NCBI GenBank assembly: GCA_963693285.1
Contig: OY848928.1
Location: 2,914,501 to 2,978,500, forward strand
DNA length: 64,000 bases
Source: Xestospongia muta
Taxonomy: Eukaryota; Porifera; Demospongiae; Haplosclerida; Petrosiidae
Direction of reading: 5' to 3'
Below, in pieces: positions 36,353-48,061 of the stretch. The translations under genes and the position numbers were made by a program. Within the stretch, counting starts at the first letter, position 1; each line of letters starts with the position of its first letter. The notes beneath the pieces are model-generated. The model was given only the letters and a program-made list of their open reading frames with translations, had not been told where the DNA came from and did no database searches.

Positions 36353-36488
36353 TCAAAAAAGAATGAGCCGAGGATCAACAGTACTCTTAGTACATCATAG
36401 CTAGCACACCTATGATGCTCCAGACGACACCACGTGGAGGTGGTACTGTATTGCCGTCCCCCCACCCTACCACCTCTCATTCTTTTTT
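36353..36488. mobile_element. Small element with 13-bp inverted ends
   Basis: It begins aaaaaagaatgag and ends ctcattctttttt, exact reverse complements, around a GC-rich 110-bp core (gacgacaccacgtggaggtg, ccgtccccccaccc). There is an internal hairpin at ccacgtgg. It is a miniature inverted-repeat element or a structured RNA segment. Confidence 0.55.
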
Positions 36489-36650
36489 AAATGGCCTAAT
36501 ATGGTTAAAAATAATTTTAATGGCCTAATATGCTCAAAATATATTTTTAATGGCCTATTATGCTCAAAATGTATTTTAAATGGTCTAATATGCTCAAAGT
36601 ATACTTTTAATGGCCTAATATGCTTAAATATTTTAAATGACCCACATCCT
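36488..36650. repeat. 31-bp tandem repeat
   Basis: About five copies of a unit like taatggcctaatatgctcaa plus an A/T filler. It reads open on the plus strand only because the period is compatible with stop-free frames. Confidence 0.85.
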
Positions 36651-36714
36651 CAAAATAAAAATCATACAAACACAAATAAAACTGACCTTACCATACCCTT
36701 ATAAAGGACAATTT

Positions 36715-38530
36715 TATGAAGACACAGTAGATGGGACAGTTATGTTAGGACACAATAGACAGGTGAGTTACATATGACACAGTAGACAAGAGAATTATAT
36801 CAGGTTACAGGTTACAGAACAGTTAAAATAGGACACAGTAGATGGGAGAATTATATCAGGACACAGTAGACGGAACAGGTGTATTAGAACACAGTGGTTG
36901 AGACAATTATGTTAAGACACAGTAGATGAGACAGTTATGTTAGGACACAATAGACAGGTGAGTTATATTATGACACAGTAGATGAGAGAATTATATCAGG
37001 TTACAGGTTACAAAACAGTTAAAATAGGACACAGTAGATGGGAGAATTATATCAGGACACAGTAGATGGAACAAGTGTATTAGAACACAGTAGTTGAGAC
37101 AATTACGTTATGACACAGTAAATGGGAAATTTACAATAGGACACAGTAGATGGGAGAATTATATTAGGACACAGTAGATGAGACAATTGTATTAGAACAC
37201 AGTGGTTGAGACAATTATGTTATGACACAGTAGATAGGACCAGTTATGTTAGGACACAATAGACAGGTGAGTTACATTATGACACAGTAGATGAGAGAAT
37301 TATATCAGGTTACAGGTTACAGAACAGTTAAAATAGGACACAGTAGACAGAACAAGTGTATTAGAACACAGTGGTTGAGACAATATGTTATGACACAATA
37401 GATGAGACAGTTACGTTAGGACACAATAGACAGGTAAGTTACATTATGACACAGTAGATGTGAGAATTATATCAGGTTACAGGTTACAAAACAGTTAAAA
37501 AAGGACACAGTAGATGAGAGAATTATATCAGGACACAGTAGACAGAACAAGTGTATTACAACACAGTTGTTGAAACAATTACGTTATGACACAGTAAATG
37601 GGAAAGTTACAATAGGACACAGTAGATGACAGAATTATATTAGGACACAGTAGATGGGATAATTGTATTAGAACACAGTGGTTAAGACAATTATGTTACG
37701 TTAGGACACAATAGACAGGTGAGTTACATTATGACACAGTAAATGATAGATTTATATCAGGTTACAGGTTACAGAACAGTTAAAATAGGACACAGTAGAT
37801 GGGAGAATTATATCAGGACACAGTAGATGGGACAAGTGTATTAGAACACTGTGGTTGAGACAATTATGTTATGACACAGTAGATGAGACAGTTACGTTAG
37901 GACACAATAGACAGATGAGTTACATTATGACACAGTAGATGTGAGAATTATATCAGGTTACAGGTTACAAAACAGTTAAAATAGGACACAATAGATGGGA
38001 GAATTATATTAGGACACAGTAGATGGAACAAGTGTATTAGAACACAATTGTTGAGACAATTACGTTATGACACAGTAAATGGGAAAGTTACAATAGGACA
38101 CAGTAGATGACAGAATTATATTAGGATATAGTAGATGGGATAATTGTATTAGAACACAATGGTTGAGACAATTATGTTATGTTAGGACACAATAGACAGG
38201 TGAGTTATATTATGACACAGTAGATGAGAGAATTATATCAGGTTACAGGTTACAAAACAGTTAAAATAGGACACAGTAGATGGGAGAATTATATCAGGAC
38301 ACAGTAGATGGAACAAGTGTATTAGAACACAGTGGTTCAGACAATTACGTCATGACACAGTAGATGGGACAGTTACGTTAGAACACAATAGACAGGTGAG
38401 GTACATTATGACACAGTAGACGGGAGAATTATATCAGGTTACAGGTTACTGAACAGTTGAAATAGGACACAGTAGATGTTAGAATTATATTAGGACACAG
38501 TAGATGGAACAAGTGTATTGAACGCTTGCC
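36715..38530. repeat. Minisatellite with higher-order structure
   Basis: The basic unit is about 22-26 bp (ggacacagtagatgggagaa). The marker caggttacaggttac occurs at 36801, 36997, 37306, 37473, 37758, 37954, 38239 and 38435. The spacings are 196, 309, 167, 285, 196, 285 and 196 bp. The alternation gives a higher-order unit of about 452-505 bp (typically 481), repeated about 3.5 times. Confidence 0.9.
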
Positions 38531-39939
38531 CACTGAGTGAGCTCTAAAGGCCAGGTTCTATATAGTACATGCACCAGACCTATGCTATAGGCTTTTAATA
38601 GGAATGCTAAGTCATCAAATTATATGTGCACTTCAAGGCTCATTCCATATTCTAAGCATGTAAATTTTATAGGCAGTATAACTTTGTTTCTGCTGGCATT
38701 TTTGTGGTACTAAACATCCTATCAGAACTTCAGTAATAGATACACCTATATAATTAGAGAGTTCAAAGTAATAACAACTGCATCTACAACAATGAACTTA
38801 CGTCTACAGCAATGAACTTACAAACTGTTATCAGAAAATGTTGTCAGGTTCAGATTACCATTTTTGTTGTTGTAGAAACAGAATACCAACATAGTTTAAA
38901 AGATGTTTGTGAGACTGAAAGACCCAAGGGAGATAGATAATCCATGATATAGAGCAGCAACCATAGAAAAGAAAGAAAATAAATTATTTGTCCCAGCTCA
39001 CCACTAAAAGAAACATCTTCAATATATATATAAATGCCTAAAACACAATAAATATCAGGGATATATGTAGAGTATGTAGTACACAGATCACCAGGAATAT
39101 GTTAACCTAAAAATTATAAAGAAAAGAGAAGTGATTATTACTGCATGTAAAACATATCAAACTTACAAGGTAACAGTAATCAGAGAGTGTGATCAGATCA
39201 TCTTAGATGGTAACTATATAACTACACAATGAAATATAGTGTTGGCTAACATTGGTTAAAATGTTATATACACAACTCACAACCAGTTTAGCATGACTAG
39301 AAATATAACATCACAAATCATAGTAATAGGTAAATGATCATGTATTAATTTAGTAAGTAAACAGTTACCAGAATTGAGGCAATTAAAGTAAAATCAGAAA
39401 AGGCTAAATATTCATGCATAAGCATAAATAATTCTAGGAAACAACAAGAAACCAGGTCACTTAATACAACAATACAGCAAGTCTGAATAAAACCAGGATG
39501 GTGGGGGTTTATGCTACCAACAATACAAAAGGGAATACTAGAACACAGTTAAGTTACATAAGGACATAGTGAACTGTAAAGTTATATTAAAACACAGGCT
39601 CACATATTCAAACACAATAAGAGAATTATATACTAAAGACACAAAGTTACATTTCAATATGTTGAACATGTGTTATGCTAGAGAAGGACAGATAGTTAGG
39701 CAGATGTACATATTAGCACACAATGAATGTGACTGGATACAGTGAACATACTAGACTTTATAACAATAATAGGATAGGAAGCACAGTTACTTGTAGGGAT
39801 ACAATGAGAGTTATAATAAGGGACTGTGAACAGAACAGTCAGTATTAGGACACAGATACATTAGCTCAGAGTACACATGACAGATACATTAGATTACAGT
39901 ATACAGATTTGCTACTTTAAAACACAGTAATCAGGATAT
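38531..39939. other. Spacer between two minisatellite arrays
   Basis: No gene is seen. Isolated degenerate copies of the cacagt motif appear towards the right end, where the next array begins. Confidence 0.4.
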
Positions 39940-40900
39940 TTACATTAGACACAGCAGACAGGACACAGGACATAGCAGACAGGATGATGATTACATTAGA
40001 AGACAGTTTAAGAACATTACATTAGGACACAGTAGACAGGAAAATTAAATTAGGATACAGTAGACAGGACAGTTCCATTAGGAGGAGACATCAGACAGAA
40101 CAGTAGACAGGATGGCTACATTAGAACACAGTAGACAAGACGTTTACATTAGGACACAGTAGACTGGACAGTCATATTATGACACAGTAGTCAAGACGAT
40201 TGACAGTAGACAGGACAGTTACGTTAAAAGACAGTAGACAGGGTAGTAAGAATGAAAGACAGTAGACAGGAGAAATAAATTAAAAGACAGTGGACAGGAC
40301 AGGTACATTAAAAAATAGTAGTCAGGAAGGTACATTAAAAGACAGTAGACAGGACAGGTACATTAAAAGACAGTAGACAGGAAGGTACATTAAAAGACTG
40401 TAGAATAGACAGGTACATTAAAAGATCGTAAACAGGACAGGTACATTAAAAGATAGTAGACAGGAAGGTACATTAAAAAACAGTAGACAGGACAGGTACA
40501 CTAAAAGACAGTAGACAGGACAGGTACAGGTACATTAAAAGACAGTAGACAGGAGAGGTACATTAAAAGATAGTAGACAGGAAGGTACATTAAAAGACTG
40601 TAGACAAGACAGATACATTAAAAGACAGTAGACAGGACAGGTACATTAAAAGAGAGTAGACAGGAAGGTACATTAAAAGACAGTAGACAAGACAGGTACG
40701 TTAAAAGATAGTAGACAGGAAGGTACATTAAAAGACAGTAGACAGGAAGTTACATTAAAAGACAGTAGACAGAACATAAAATTAAAGACAGTGGACAGGA
40801 CAGTTAATTAGGAGACTGTAGACAGGAAAATTACATTAGGATACACTGGGCAGGAGTTACATTAGATAACAGTAGACAAGACAGTTAGTTACATTACGAC
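39940..40900. repeat. Minisatellite related to the 37-kb array
   Basis: Units of about 26-29 bp (aaaagacagtagacaggaca followed by ggtacatt) are repeated roughly 30 times, most regular at 40255-40760. The core (g)acacagtagacagg is shared with the 36715-38530 array, so both derive from one ancestral unit. Confidence 0.85.
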
Positions 40901-41726
40901 ACAGCAGACCAAATTAAATCCAGTCAATCGACTGATGCTCAATATTTTAGGATACAGTTACAATGTAAAAAGATACATTAGAACACTGTTAATATGGGAG
41001 GGGACAACAAATGTAGATTATGTTAGGGCACTCTATGTAAACAACTGAAGAGATATCTTCATACAAATAGCCAGTAAGTAGATAGACATGAGGCTTAAAT
41101 TAAGATATAAGAAATTAAATGACATGTGGGAAAGCTATCAAAAAAATTTATTGGTGAAACTACTACATTCATATTGCTCATATAGCAAGTTGTATAGGGA
41201 ATAAGCAGGAAGATATACTTTAAACACAATTTACTATAATTAAAGGATAATAAGCTATAAATATAGAGATCTATTATGCTGTAATGCTCTACACACAACA
41301 AGTACAAGAGAAGAGGAATTGTCTGAACATCACAAGCTAATACTGAACAACACAAGTTAATACTAATACAAAAGTAGACCCAAGCTTGTACTAAGTAGAC
41401 CCAAACAGGCTTGTACTAAAAGAGACTCGACTGATTTTATTCAGACTTGCTACATTGTACTAAATATACTGGTTTCAAAAGTCTATAATATTACAGGGAA
41501 AAATGCCAGGCTTACTTAGGATACCAATGCACTAAATAAAGGCTAAATAAAGAAGAAACTAAAACTGACTAAAGCTCACTGAATACGAAAGTTAAATGGG
41601 ACAAACTAGCTATACTAACACACATGGAGTACTGTTACTCTGACCGTATTTGTTACTACTGTCTTCCACTTTTTCGTAGCCAGGAACAGCTTCGTCTCAG
41701 TATTTACTGCAGAGAACACTGTCAGA
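40901..41726. other. Intergenic DNA
   Basis: No exon is recognised. The last 100 bases before the 109-bp array are GC-richer, like the array itself. Confidence 0.4.
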
Positions 41727-42372
41727 ATCACTCGACAACATGACTCCAGGCCTTTCTTCTCGTCTCACGACTCCAGGTCTTTCTTCTTGTCTTGCTAACA
41801 GCCCTGCAGAAGTAACGTCCTGACAGAGAGATGGCATCACTCGACAACATGACTCCACGTCTTTCTCCTCGTGTCACGACTCCAGGTCTTTCTTCTTGTC
41901 TTGTTAACAGCCCTGCAGAAGTAACGTCCTTACAGAGAGATGGCATCACTCGACTCCATGTCTTTCTCCTCGTGTCACGACTCCAGGTCTTTCTTCTTGT
42001 CTCATTAACAGCCCTGCAGAAGTAACGTCCTGACAGAGAGATGGCATCACTCGACAACATGACTCCAGGTCTTTCTTCTCGTCTCACGACTCCAGGTCTT
42101 TCTTCTTCTCTTGCTAACAGCCCTGCAGAAGTAACGTCCTGACAGAGAGATGGCATCACTCGACAACATGACTCCCGGTCTTTCTCCTCGTCTCACGACT
42201 CCAGGTCTTTCTTCTTGTCCTGTTAACAGCCCTGCAGAAGTAACGTCTTGACAGAGAGATGGCATCACTCGACAACATGGCTCCAGGTCTTTCTTCTCGT
42301 CTCACGACTCCAGGTCTTTCTTCTTGTCTTGCTAACAGCCTTGCAGAAGTAACGTCCTGACAGAGAGATGGC
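41727..42372. repeat. 109-bp tandem repeat, six copies
   Basis: The start atcactcgacaacatgactcc recurs at 41727, 41836, 41945 (shortened), 42046, 42155 and 42264. Spacings are 109 bp, with one of 101. Each unit holds two internal subrepeats (cgactccaggtctttcttct) and gccctgcagaagtaacgtcc. It is markedly GC-richer than its surroundings. Long minus-strand frames (for example RRKTWSRETRRKTWSH) run through it, but its repeat nature makes coding unlikely. Confidence 0.9.
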
Positions 42373-43257
42373 TAAAATGAAGTAAGGCCGTCTAAGTTTA
42401 TTATTATCTAGTAAAAAATTGGCGGTACTAGAGCTGCTAGTCGAACTGAGCATGCTCAGTTGATCATTGCGATCGCGCCATGATAGTAACAACAATATAA
42501 CTTCCTATATATTATCTAGTACACAATGAACATTGTCTTTCTGAATGTAAGTTTATCAATGACACATATATGAAGCCCTGCCTTTGTATTGCAGCATGTC
42601 ATCATCTTGCTACAATGGGTGGAGATACTGCTTAGCATTTGGACCAATTGAGGAATTATTCCGGCAGACCATATGGTTTATTAAGTATCCTTCTCAATAA
42701 ACAATATAAACATTAATTTATGCATAACATTAGTTGAAACAGTAAATATATAAAATTGCATCAACACAACAAAATACTGATTAATTTTAATATAAATAAA
42801 ATCAAATGTTATAAATCAGTACCATTGATGTAGACATTTCTAATGTCTATATTTTACAGTTATCTTCATAGAATGTACAGTAGTTAATGACCAAGATCAC
42901 CACATATTAAGTCTATGAAGTTGACTTTCTTTAACCTAAATATATCATATAAAAAAGTATAATGAGAGGATGTCCACTTAATAATAATTATTGAGCAGCA
43001 ATTAAGTCACAGGATCAAGGACAAAAATATCAGACATCACATACCTCCATTATAAGCTGATACTGTGCTTTTATCTGTACAAATAGTTTTGTCATGTAAA
43101 TGGCGTTAATAAAAAAAAATTAAGTTATATTTTAACAGTTATTCTCACTTACATTTCAAGGGGATATGACAAAAATCTCTAAAGTGTATATCAATCACTT
43201 TAGAATTTACAGTACATTAAGTTATGTGTGACTTTTTCTTTTATTCATTTGAACTAG
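42373..43257. other. Intergenic DNA
   Basis: A GC-rich tail of the array (gatcattgcgatcgcgccat) is followed by AT-rich sequence. An open stretch near 42598-42688 (MSSSCYNGWRYCLAFG) has no support as an exon. Confidence 0.35.
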
Positions 43258-44122
43258 CTCAATAAGATGTCTGAGTACAACATTACCAAAAGTAGCAGGT
43301 CCACAATAGTGTTAGGTAATTGTCTAAAATATCTGTGATCGTTGGTATAATATTGGTCAACATTTTCATGAGCAATCATCTCAATGAAGAGTATTTAATT
43401 TCATTCTGTTAATAAGTAATTACATGCAGTATGTGGTCTTTCTTTCAAGCCAGCAACTTTATCTAGTTTATGTAAATTACCAAAACTATTGTAATTAGAT
43501 TCTACCCTAAAATTGAATAAACCTTATATTAATAGCGTTACCAGACATACACAGGTATGCATATAAGACAATTGTTTGCAAAGCACGAAATCATTATTAG
43601 TAATTAAATGGCATATGGTCATTTGGTTTTGATTTTCCAACAAACAAATGACATCCATTGTGATTTTGAGACTAGCATGTACAATATTTATCATTTATAT
43701 TATAGGCTCCTATTCAAGTGTGTGGATTAGAAGGTAGATATGTTCATTCTTTGTTTTCAGCTGCCTGTAGGAAAGGATCTTTAGAGAAAGTGGAAGAGGA
43801 ACTAAAAGACACTGAGGTAATTGTTAGTTATTAATATAATTCCTATTGTAACTGCTAATGTATGATTTATAGTGAAGTACATGTAGAGTGTATATGTACA
43901 TATACTGGTTTATCCAATTGTTGTTTTAAAATAACAGCTTTCTTTTTATAGAAATTAATGCAAGATTCACCATCTCTCTCCGATTTTATTAATAACCCTA
44001 CAGTCGGAAAACAACAGAAACAAAGAGAGAGAACAGCTAGTCACTGGAGTCAATGGGCAGGAATTACTATTACCATAACATGTGACCAAGAAAGAACAAG
44101 ACATGTCTGTACCCCAAATTAA
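43258..44122 (+). pseudogene. ATP synthase OSCP subunit gene fragment
   Basis: Three exons with matching phases: 43258-43291 (SIRCLSTTLPK, like a mitochondrial presequence end), 43706-43816 (APIQVCGLEGRYVHSLFSAA) and 43952 onwards (KLMQDSPSLSDFINNPTVGK). These match the N-terminal part of the OSCP subunit, the stalk protein of mitochondrial F1Fo ATP synthase (animal homologs have PPVQVYGIEGRYATALYSAA). After GKQQK the frame runs into unrelated sequence and stops at 44120-44122. The C-terminal two thirds are missing. The first exon was not found. Introns are retained, so this is a DNA-level partial copy. Confidence 0.75.
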
Positions 44123-44451
44123 TTGACTAGATCTGAAATGAAATGAATATTGAAATATTTATTTTGCCACTGATAATTTTATGCTTATTAATAATAATTT
44201 TTGAGGTGATCATAATTATAGTAATTGTTAAATCACAATTGTTTGTAAATAGTTGAGCATCATGCAGTAGAACTAAATACTTTATCACATATTGTTTCCC
44301 TCTGTCCATTACAGTAGACTTTCAACATGTCCTTGATTAGAATAACTACCTCATTGAAGCTGTATCAAACCAGGGAAAGGATTACTGTTCCAGATCCTAA
44401 TGGTATCTGTTGCAACAATGATAAGTATTGAAGAAATATATATACACTTAC

Positions 44452-44625
44452 AGCAGCAAACAGTAGCATCATAAGAGTTAGTATTATTACATCCTCTATC
44501 AATAACAGTAGAGAAAGAGATAGTCAGTATTCCACAGTTGAGGTCATGTAATAAACACGATATAGTAATGATATTATTGTCTATACAATCTACCTCTATA
44601 GCATTATAGAACATATCACAAGTTT
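44452..44625 (-). other. Exon-like segment, cysteine-rich, unrecognised
   Basis: The minus strand between an acceptor (cgatatag) and a donor (gtaagt) is 174 bases long with phase 1 at both ends. It is open throughout: TCDMFYNAIEVDC, LLHDLNCGILTISFST, then YDATVCC. The regular cysteines suggest an extracellular domain. No partner exon or family is recognised. Confidence 0.45.
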
Positions 44626-44894
44626 CTATATCGTTTTTACTTATAATTAACTATGTCTTAAGGAGATACTCATAAAAAATATCCCCAGGAGCTCCTAAAG
44701 ATATATGCTGTAAGAAATGATGAATATAATTCTAAAAGATGTTAACATTTTGTTTTCAACACTTACTGTTTCCCCATCAACCAGTATCAGGATTGATGAA
44801 GTTAGGATAAAGACCATATGGTTTGGGAGCATTTTTGAATAATTTACATATATGTAATACCTATGACAGTAAATAAAACATTACTACTATGTTA

Positions 44895-45175
44895 AGTACT
44901 AATGTTCACTAGTCTAGAGCTCACTAATGGTAGATATCCTAGGTCACTGGTAAGTACTGATGTTCATTAGCCTAGAGCTTACTAATGTTTGTTATCCTAG
45001 GTCACTGTGGTAAGTATTGATGTTCACTAGTCTAGACCTTACTAATGGTAGCTATCTTAGGTCACTGTGGTAAGTACTGATGTTCACTAGCCTAGAGCTT
45101 ACTAATGGTAGCTATCCTAGGTCACTATGGTTAAGTACTGATGTTCACTAGTCTAAAACTTAATAATGATAGTCT
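44895..45175. repeat. About 62-bp tandem repeat
   Basis: Four to five copies of agtactgatgttcactagcc plus tagagcttactaatggtag and atcctaggtcactgtggt. They lie in the intron between mannosidase exons, and three copies occur at the corresponding place at 62405-62600. Confidence 0.85.
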
Positions 45176-45500
45176 GTCGGTCCATTAGTCTGTCTGTCTG
45201 TCCATTATTCTGTCTGTTGGTCCATTAATCTGTTTGTCTATCCATTGATCTGTCTGTCTGTCCATTGATCTGTCCGTCTGTCCATTGGGCTGTCCATCTG
45301 TCCATTTGTTTCTCTGTCTGTCCATTGGTCTGTCTGTATGTCCACTAATCTGTCCATCTGTCTGTCTGTCCATTAATCCATTTGTCTGTCCATTGATCAG
45401 TCTGTCTGTCTGTCTATTAATCTGTCCGTCTGTCCATTGATCTGTGTGTCTATCCATTGGTCAGTCTGTCTGTTTATTGATCTGTCTGTTTGTCCATTTG
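45175..45500. repeat. Tetranucleotide-derived microsatellite (ctgt/ccat)
   Basis: An array of tctgtctgtctgtccattga-like units of 16-20 bp, about 18 in all. The 90-residue minus-strand frame through it (DRQTDQWTDGQ type) is an artefact of the repeat. Confidence 0.9.
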
Positions 45501-46379
45501 TTATTTGGGAATTAAAATCTAAGATCTACTAAAACCTACAAACATTATCCATTACCTGTTCAATATGCCTAACCCATTTCCTTGCAACATTGAATTCCTC
45601 ATTGAGACCGGCAATATAGAATGTATCAAGACTATCAACAAGGGTAGCACCCAGACGAGAATTACAAAGAATATCATTTGGATTTTCTTGCTTGGATATT
45701 GGTTTCAAGAATATTATTTGGATTTCATTGCTTGGATATTGGTTTAAGTTCATTCTCTCACATTTCATAGCTCACATAGCCATCCCAAGCATGTTGATCA
45801 TCTAAAGTTGTAATAGTTATATTAAAGCTATTATAAGATTATAATTAAGATATTATTAAGGTTATATTAAGATTGTATTAAAGTTATATTAAGATTATAT
45901 TAAAGTTATCTTAAGATTATATTAATAGTCTCTATAATTATACATTATTGTTTTGTGTGGAGATTTAGTTACACACAAAGAATTAAGTCACACATACGTT
46001 ATTTTTAAAAGATGCAGCATTAAAACAGAGCCATTTATAAATTAATGGGAATTATTATCCAACTGTAAAATAATACTAAATCTAAAGTCACTTCATATAA
46101 CACAATATGATATTAAACATCTAGTATAAGTCAATATGCATTGGAACACAACATTACAATGTAATATAGAATTAATAAACTCAGAGTGTAGGTATTAAAT
46201 TAATTATTACACGTATATGTGTATGTACATGTATGTGCATGTTATCATGCTCTAAAATATCACATAATGTATTATTGTGTCATACCTTCTTAACTTTAGC
46301 TTGTCGCCTCTGCGTTTTCTTTAAGATACCTTGTTCAGTGTCTGATGTAACTTTTTCTTAGAGTTCTTGATTTTAAACT

Positions 46380-47060
46380 CTGATTTTCAATGCTCAAAAA
46401 TGTTTCTGAATCAATTTTGATATTGATCTAACAGCTATTGATTGCCATTATAATGGAAAAGTTAACTCTGTCAATAAGTGAGGCCCAATCATGCCTATCT
46501 TTTAAAAGTTTTTGCAACTTTATTGGAACTAGTTAGCTATTAAAGTTCAATTTGTGAGTTTGTTTCCATAATATCTAATCCTATTAATGTCATATACATC
46601 AATGATATTTAATTGGTTGTGGCTCAGAAAGCCACTCTTTTATACAATAGTGTAACACGTATTGTTTCTGTTACTAGTACATACTTAGTAATCTAATCAT
46701 TGTCTTAAAACATGTGTTATTATGTATCTACTTATATCATTTTATTCTATTGGGGCAAAAGCTAATAAATTTGAACCACTAATGTACAACCAATGAGCCA
46801 CTACTGCAACTGTCATGATGGTCATGACTGATTATTCTTTTAAAGTTCTAGCTAGTTTGATTCCCTGTCTTAAAACTTCTCAAAACTAGTGTATGCCTGT
46901 AACATTAACATTAATTATAACTGAGATGATTTTCTCGATTATAATCTTCTTTACATTTTATTAATGATAACTAGTTACTAGTATATACCTCTTTTGTTTA
47001 ACTCTTTATCCTTATCATCATTAGAATCCTTTAATACATCATATGATACTGGAGACTCTA
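46380..47060. repeat. Segmental duplicate of 53370-54440
   Basis: Long near-identity (aaaaatgtttctgaatcaat, gtgtaacacgtattgtttct, gtacataccntcttttgtttg) with about the same order. The other copy additionally contains a 351-bp hAT insertion. The right end includes a copy of the exon at 54359-54427 (SYDVLKDSNDDKDKELNKR). Confidence 0.85.
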
Positions 47061-47154
47061 TTCAAATTTAATTATTAATCATAAAGTAATTATTAATTAT
47101 AATTATGTATTAAAAAAAACAGTAACACAGACTATGTTGGTGATAGCTATTCTA

Positions 47155-48018
47155 TTAGTAATACCTTCCTTCCATTTCAAAAGTGACATCAATTCTTTCA
47201 TTGTTTTTCTTTCATTTGTTTTCTTTCTACTTAGAAACATTGAATTTTAAAAACATTTTTAATTTACCAGGATCTTCAGACACTGTAGTACACAGTGCTC
47301 TCAATGGACTATCTCCTAGTACACCTCCCAACCTATTGATTTCATCTAATGTCTCCTTAGAGATCACTCTCTCTGTATATAACATCTGAACAATTTCCAC
47401 AGGAAGAGTAAGTGGTAAGATCCTATCAGAGTGTTCTATAGCATTTGACAAGCTGGAGTAGACAGCTCTTCTATTATAAAAAAAGAATAATATTAGAAAA
47501 GATAACAAATTACTCATTGTACTCTTTAGGTTCATTATGATGTTTTACTACAACCTCCATTGAGTCACTGGAATGTTCATCATGTTTTATGTGATCACCA
47601 TGACCTGTTGAAGCTATGTTAACTTCAATTTGGTCATCATCTGTAAATTAAAGAATATATTCACTTACCAGCAGCAAACAGATATTCACTTACCAGGAGC
47701 AGAGCTGGAAGACTTCTTCAATGATTACTCATATTTATGAGTAACAGTGTTTTCTTCAATGACTTCCTTCTTCAAAGTATCTATAACTTGTCTTCTGGTT
47801 GAATGAGAGCTAGTGTCTAACCACAACTCAAACATTTTTAATGTCTTGTAAGTAGAATCATCAGGTTGTCTACAAATATCATCCAACTTCTTGGAATCAA
47901 GTTTAAGCAGGATTCCAAACTGGTACCATTTACCACCAATGTGAATATGTTCACATAATTCATCAAGAGCTGATTTCATTTCTAATATCTCCTTTAATAA
48001 AAGATTTCCTTCAGCCAT
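47155..48018 (-). pseudogene. Truncated copy of the Death/CARD-like gene
   Basis: ATG 48018 begins MAEGNLLLKEILEMKSALDE and a Death domain (GGKWYQFGILLKLDSKKLDD, then LKMFELWLDT) almost identical to the gene at 58.9 kb. It has a TAA after HKYE. The acidic second exon (about 47530-47642) and the CARD-like exon (RILPLTLPVEIVQMLYTERV) follow. The latter breaks at KLKMF and joins directly to the coiled-coil exon region at 47163-47236, so about 1 kb corresponding to 56655-57690 has been deleted. The PDZ exons are also absent. It is non-functional as an adaptor unless a Death-only product is made. Confidence 0.8.
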
Positions 48019-48061
48019 TGTGTACTAGACATGTTAATAAGATTCATTGGTCTTATGGTTA

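Larger units (their letters stand above)
44651..46365 (-). pseudogene. GH47 alpha-1,2-mannosidase relic, copy 1
   Basis: Minus-strand pieces in order. Near 46300-46360: GILKKTQRRQAKVKK. 45556-45801: DQHAWDGYVSYEM, stop, ENELKPISK, then NSRLGATLVDSLDTFYIAGL and EEFNVARKWV. 44767-44860: NAPKPYGLYPNFINPDTG, TGA at 44777-44779, WG. 44651-44707: HISLGAPGDIFYEYLLK, stop. These are conserved blocks of class I alpha-mannosidases, which trim mannose from N-glycans in the ER and Golgi. The middle exon contains a 39-bp internal duplication with further stops. It is clearly a pseudogene, with tandem repeats in its introns. A shorter second copy lies at 62.2 kb. Confidence 0.8.

Noticed and set aside
36715..40900. 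Possible CRISPR array
   Set aside because: Units are directly tandem and diverged, without unique spacers of constant size or cas genes, in a eukaryotic context.
41728..42495. Minus-strand open frames of 143, 73 and 76 residues
   Set aside because: They run through the 109-bp tandem repeat, whose composition keeps frames open; there is no start context or domain.
42598..42690. First exon of the OSCP fragment
   Set aside because: The open stretch has no matching splice phase and does not look like a mitochondrial presequence.
45185..45457. 90-residue Asp/Gln/Thr-rich minus-strand frame
   Set aside because: It is a translation of the ctgt/ccat microsatellite inside a mannosidase intron.
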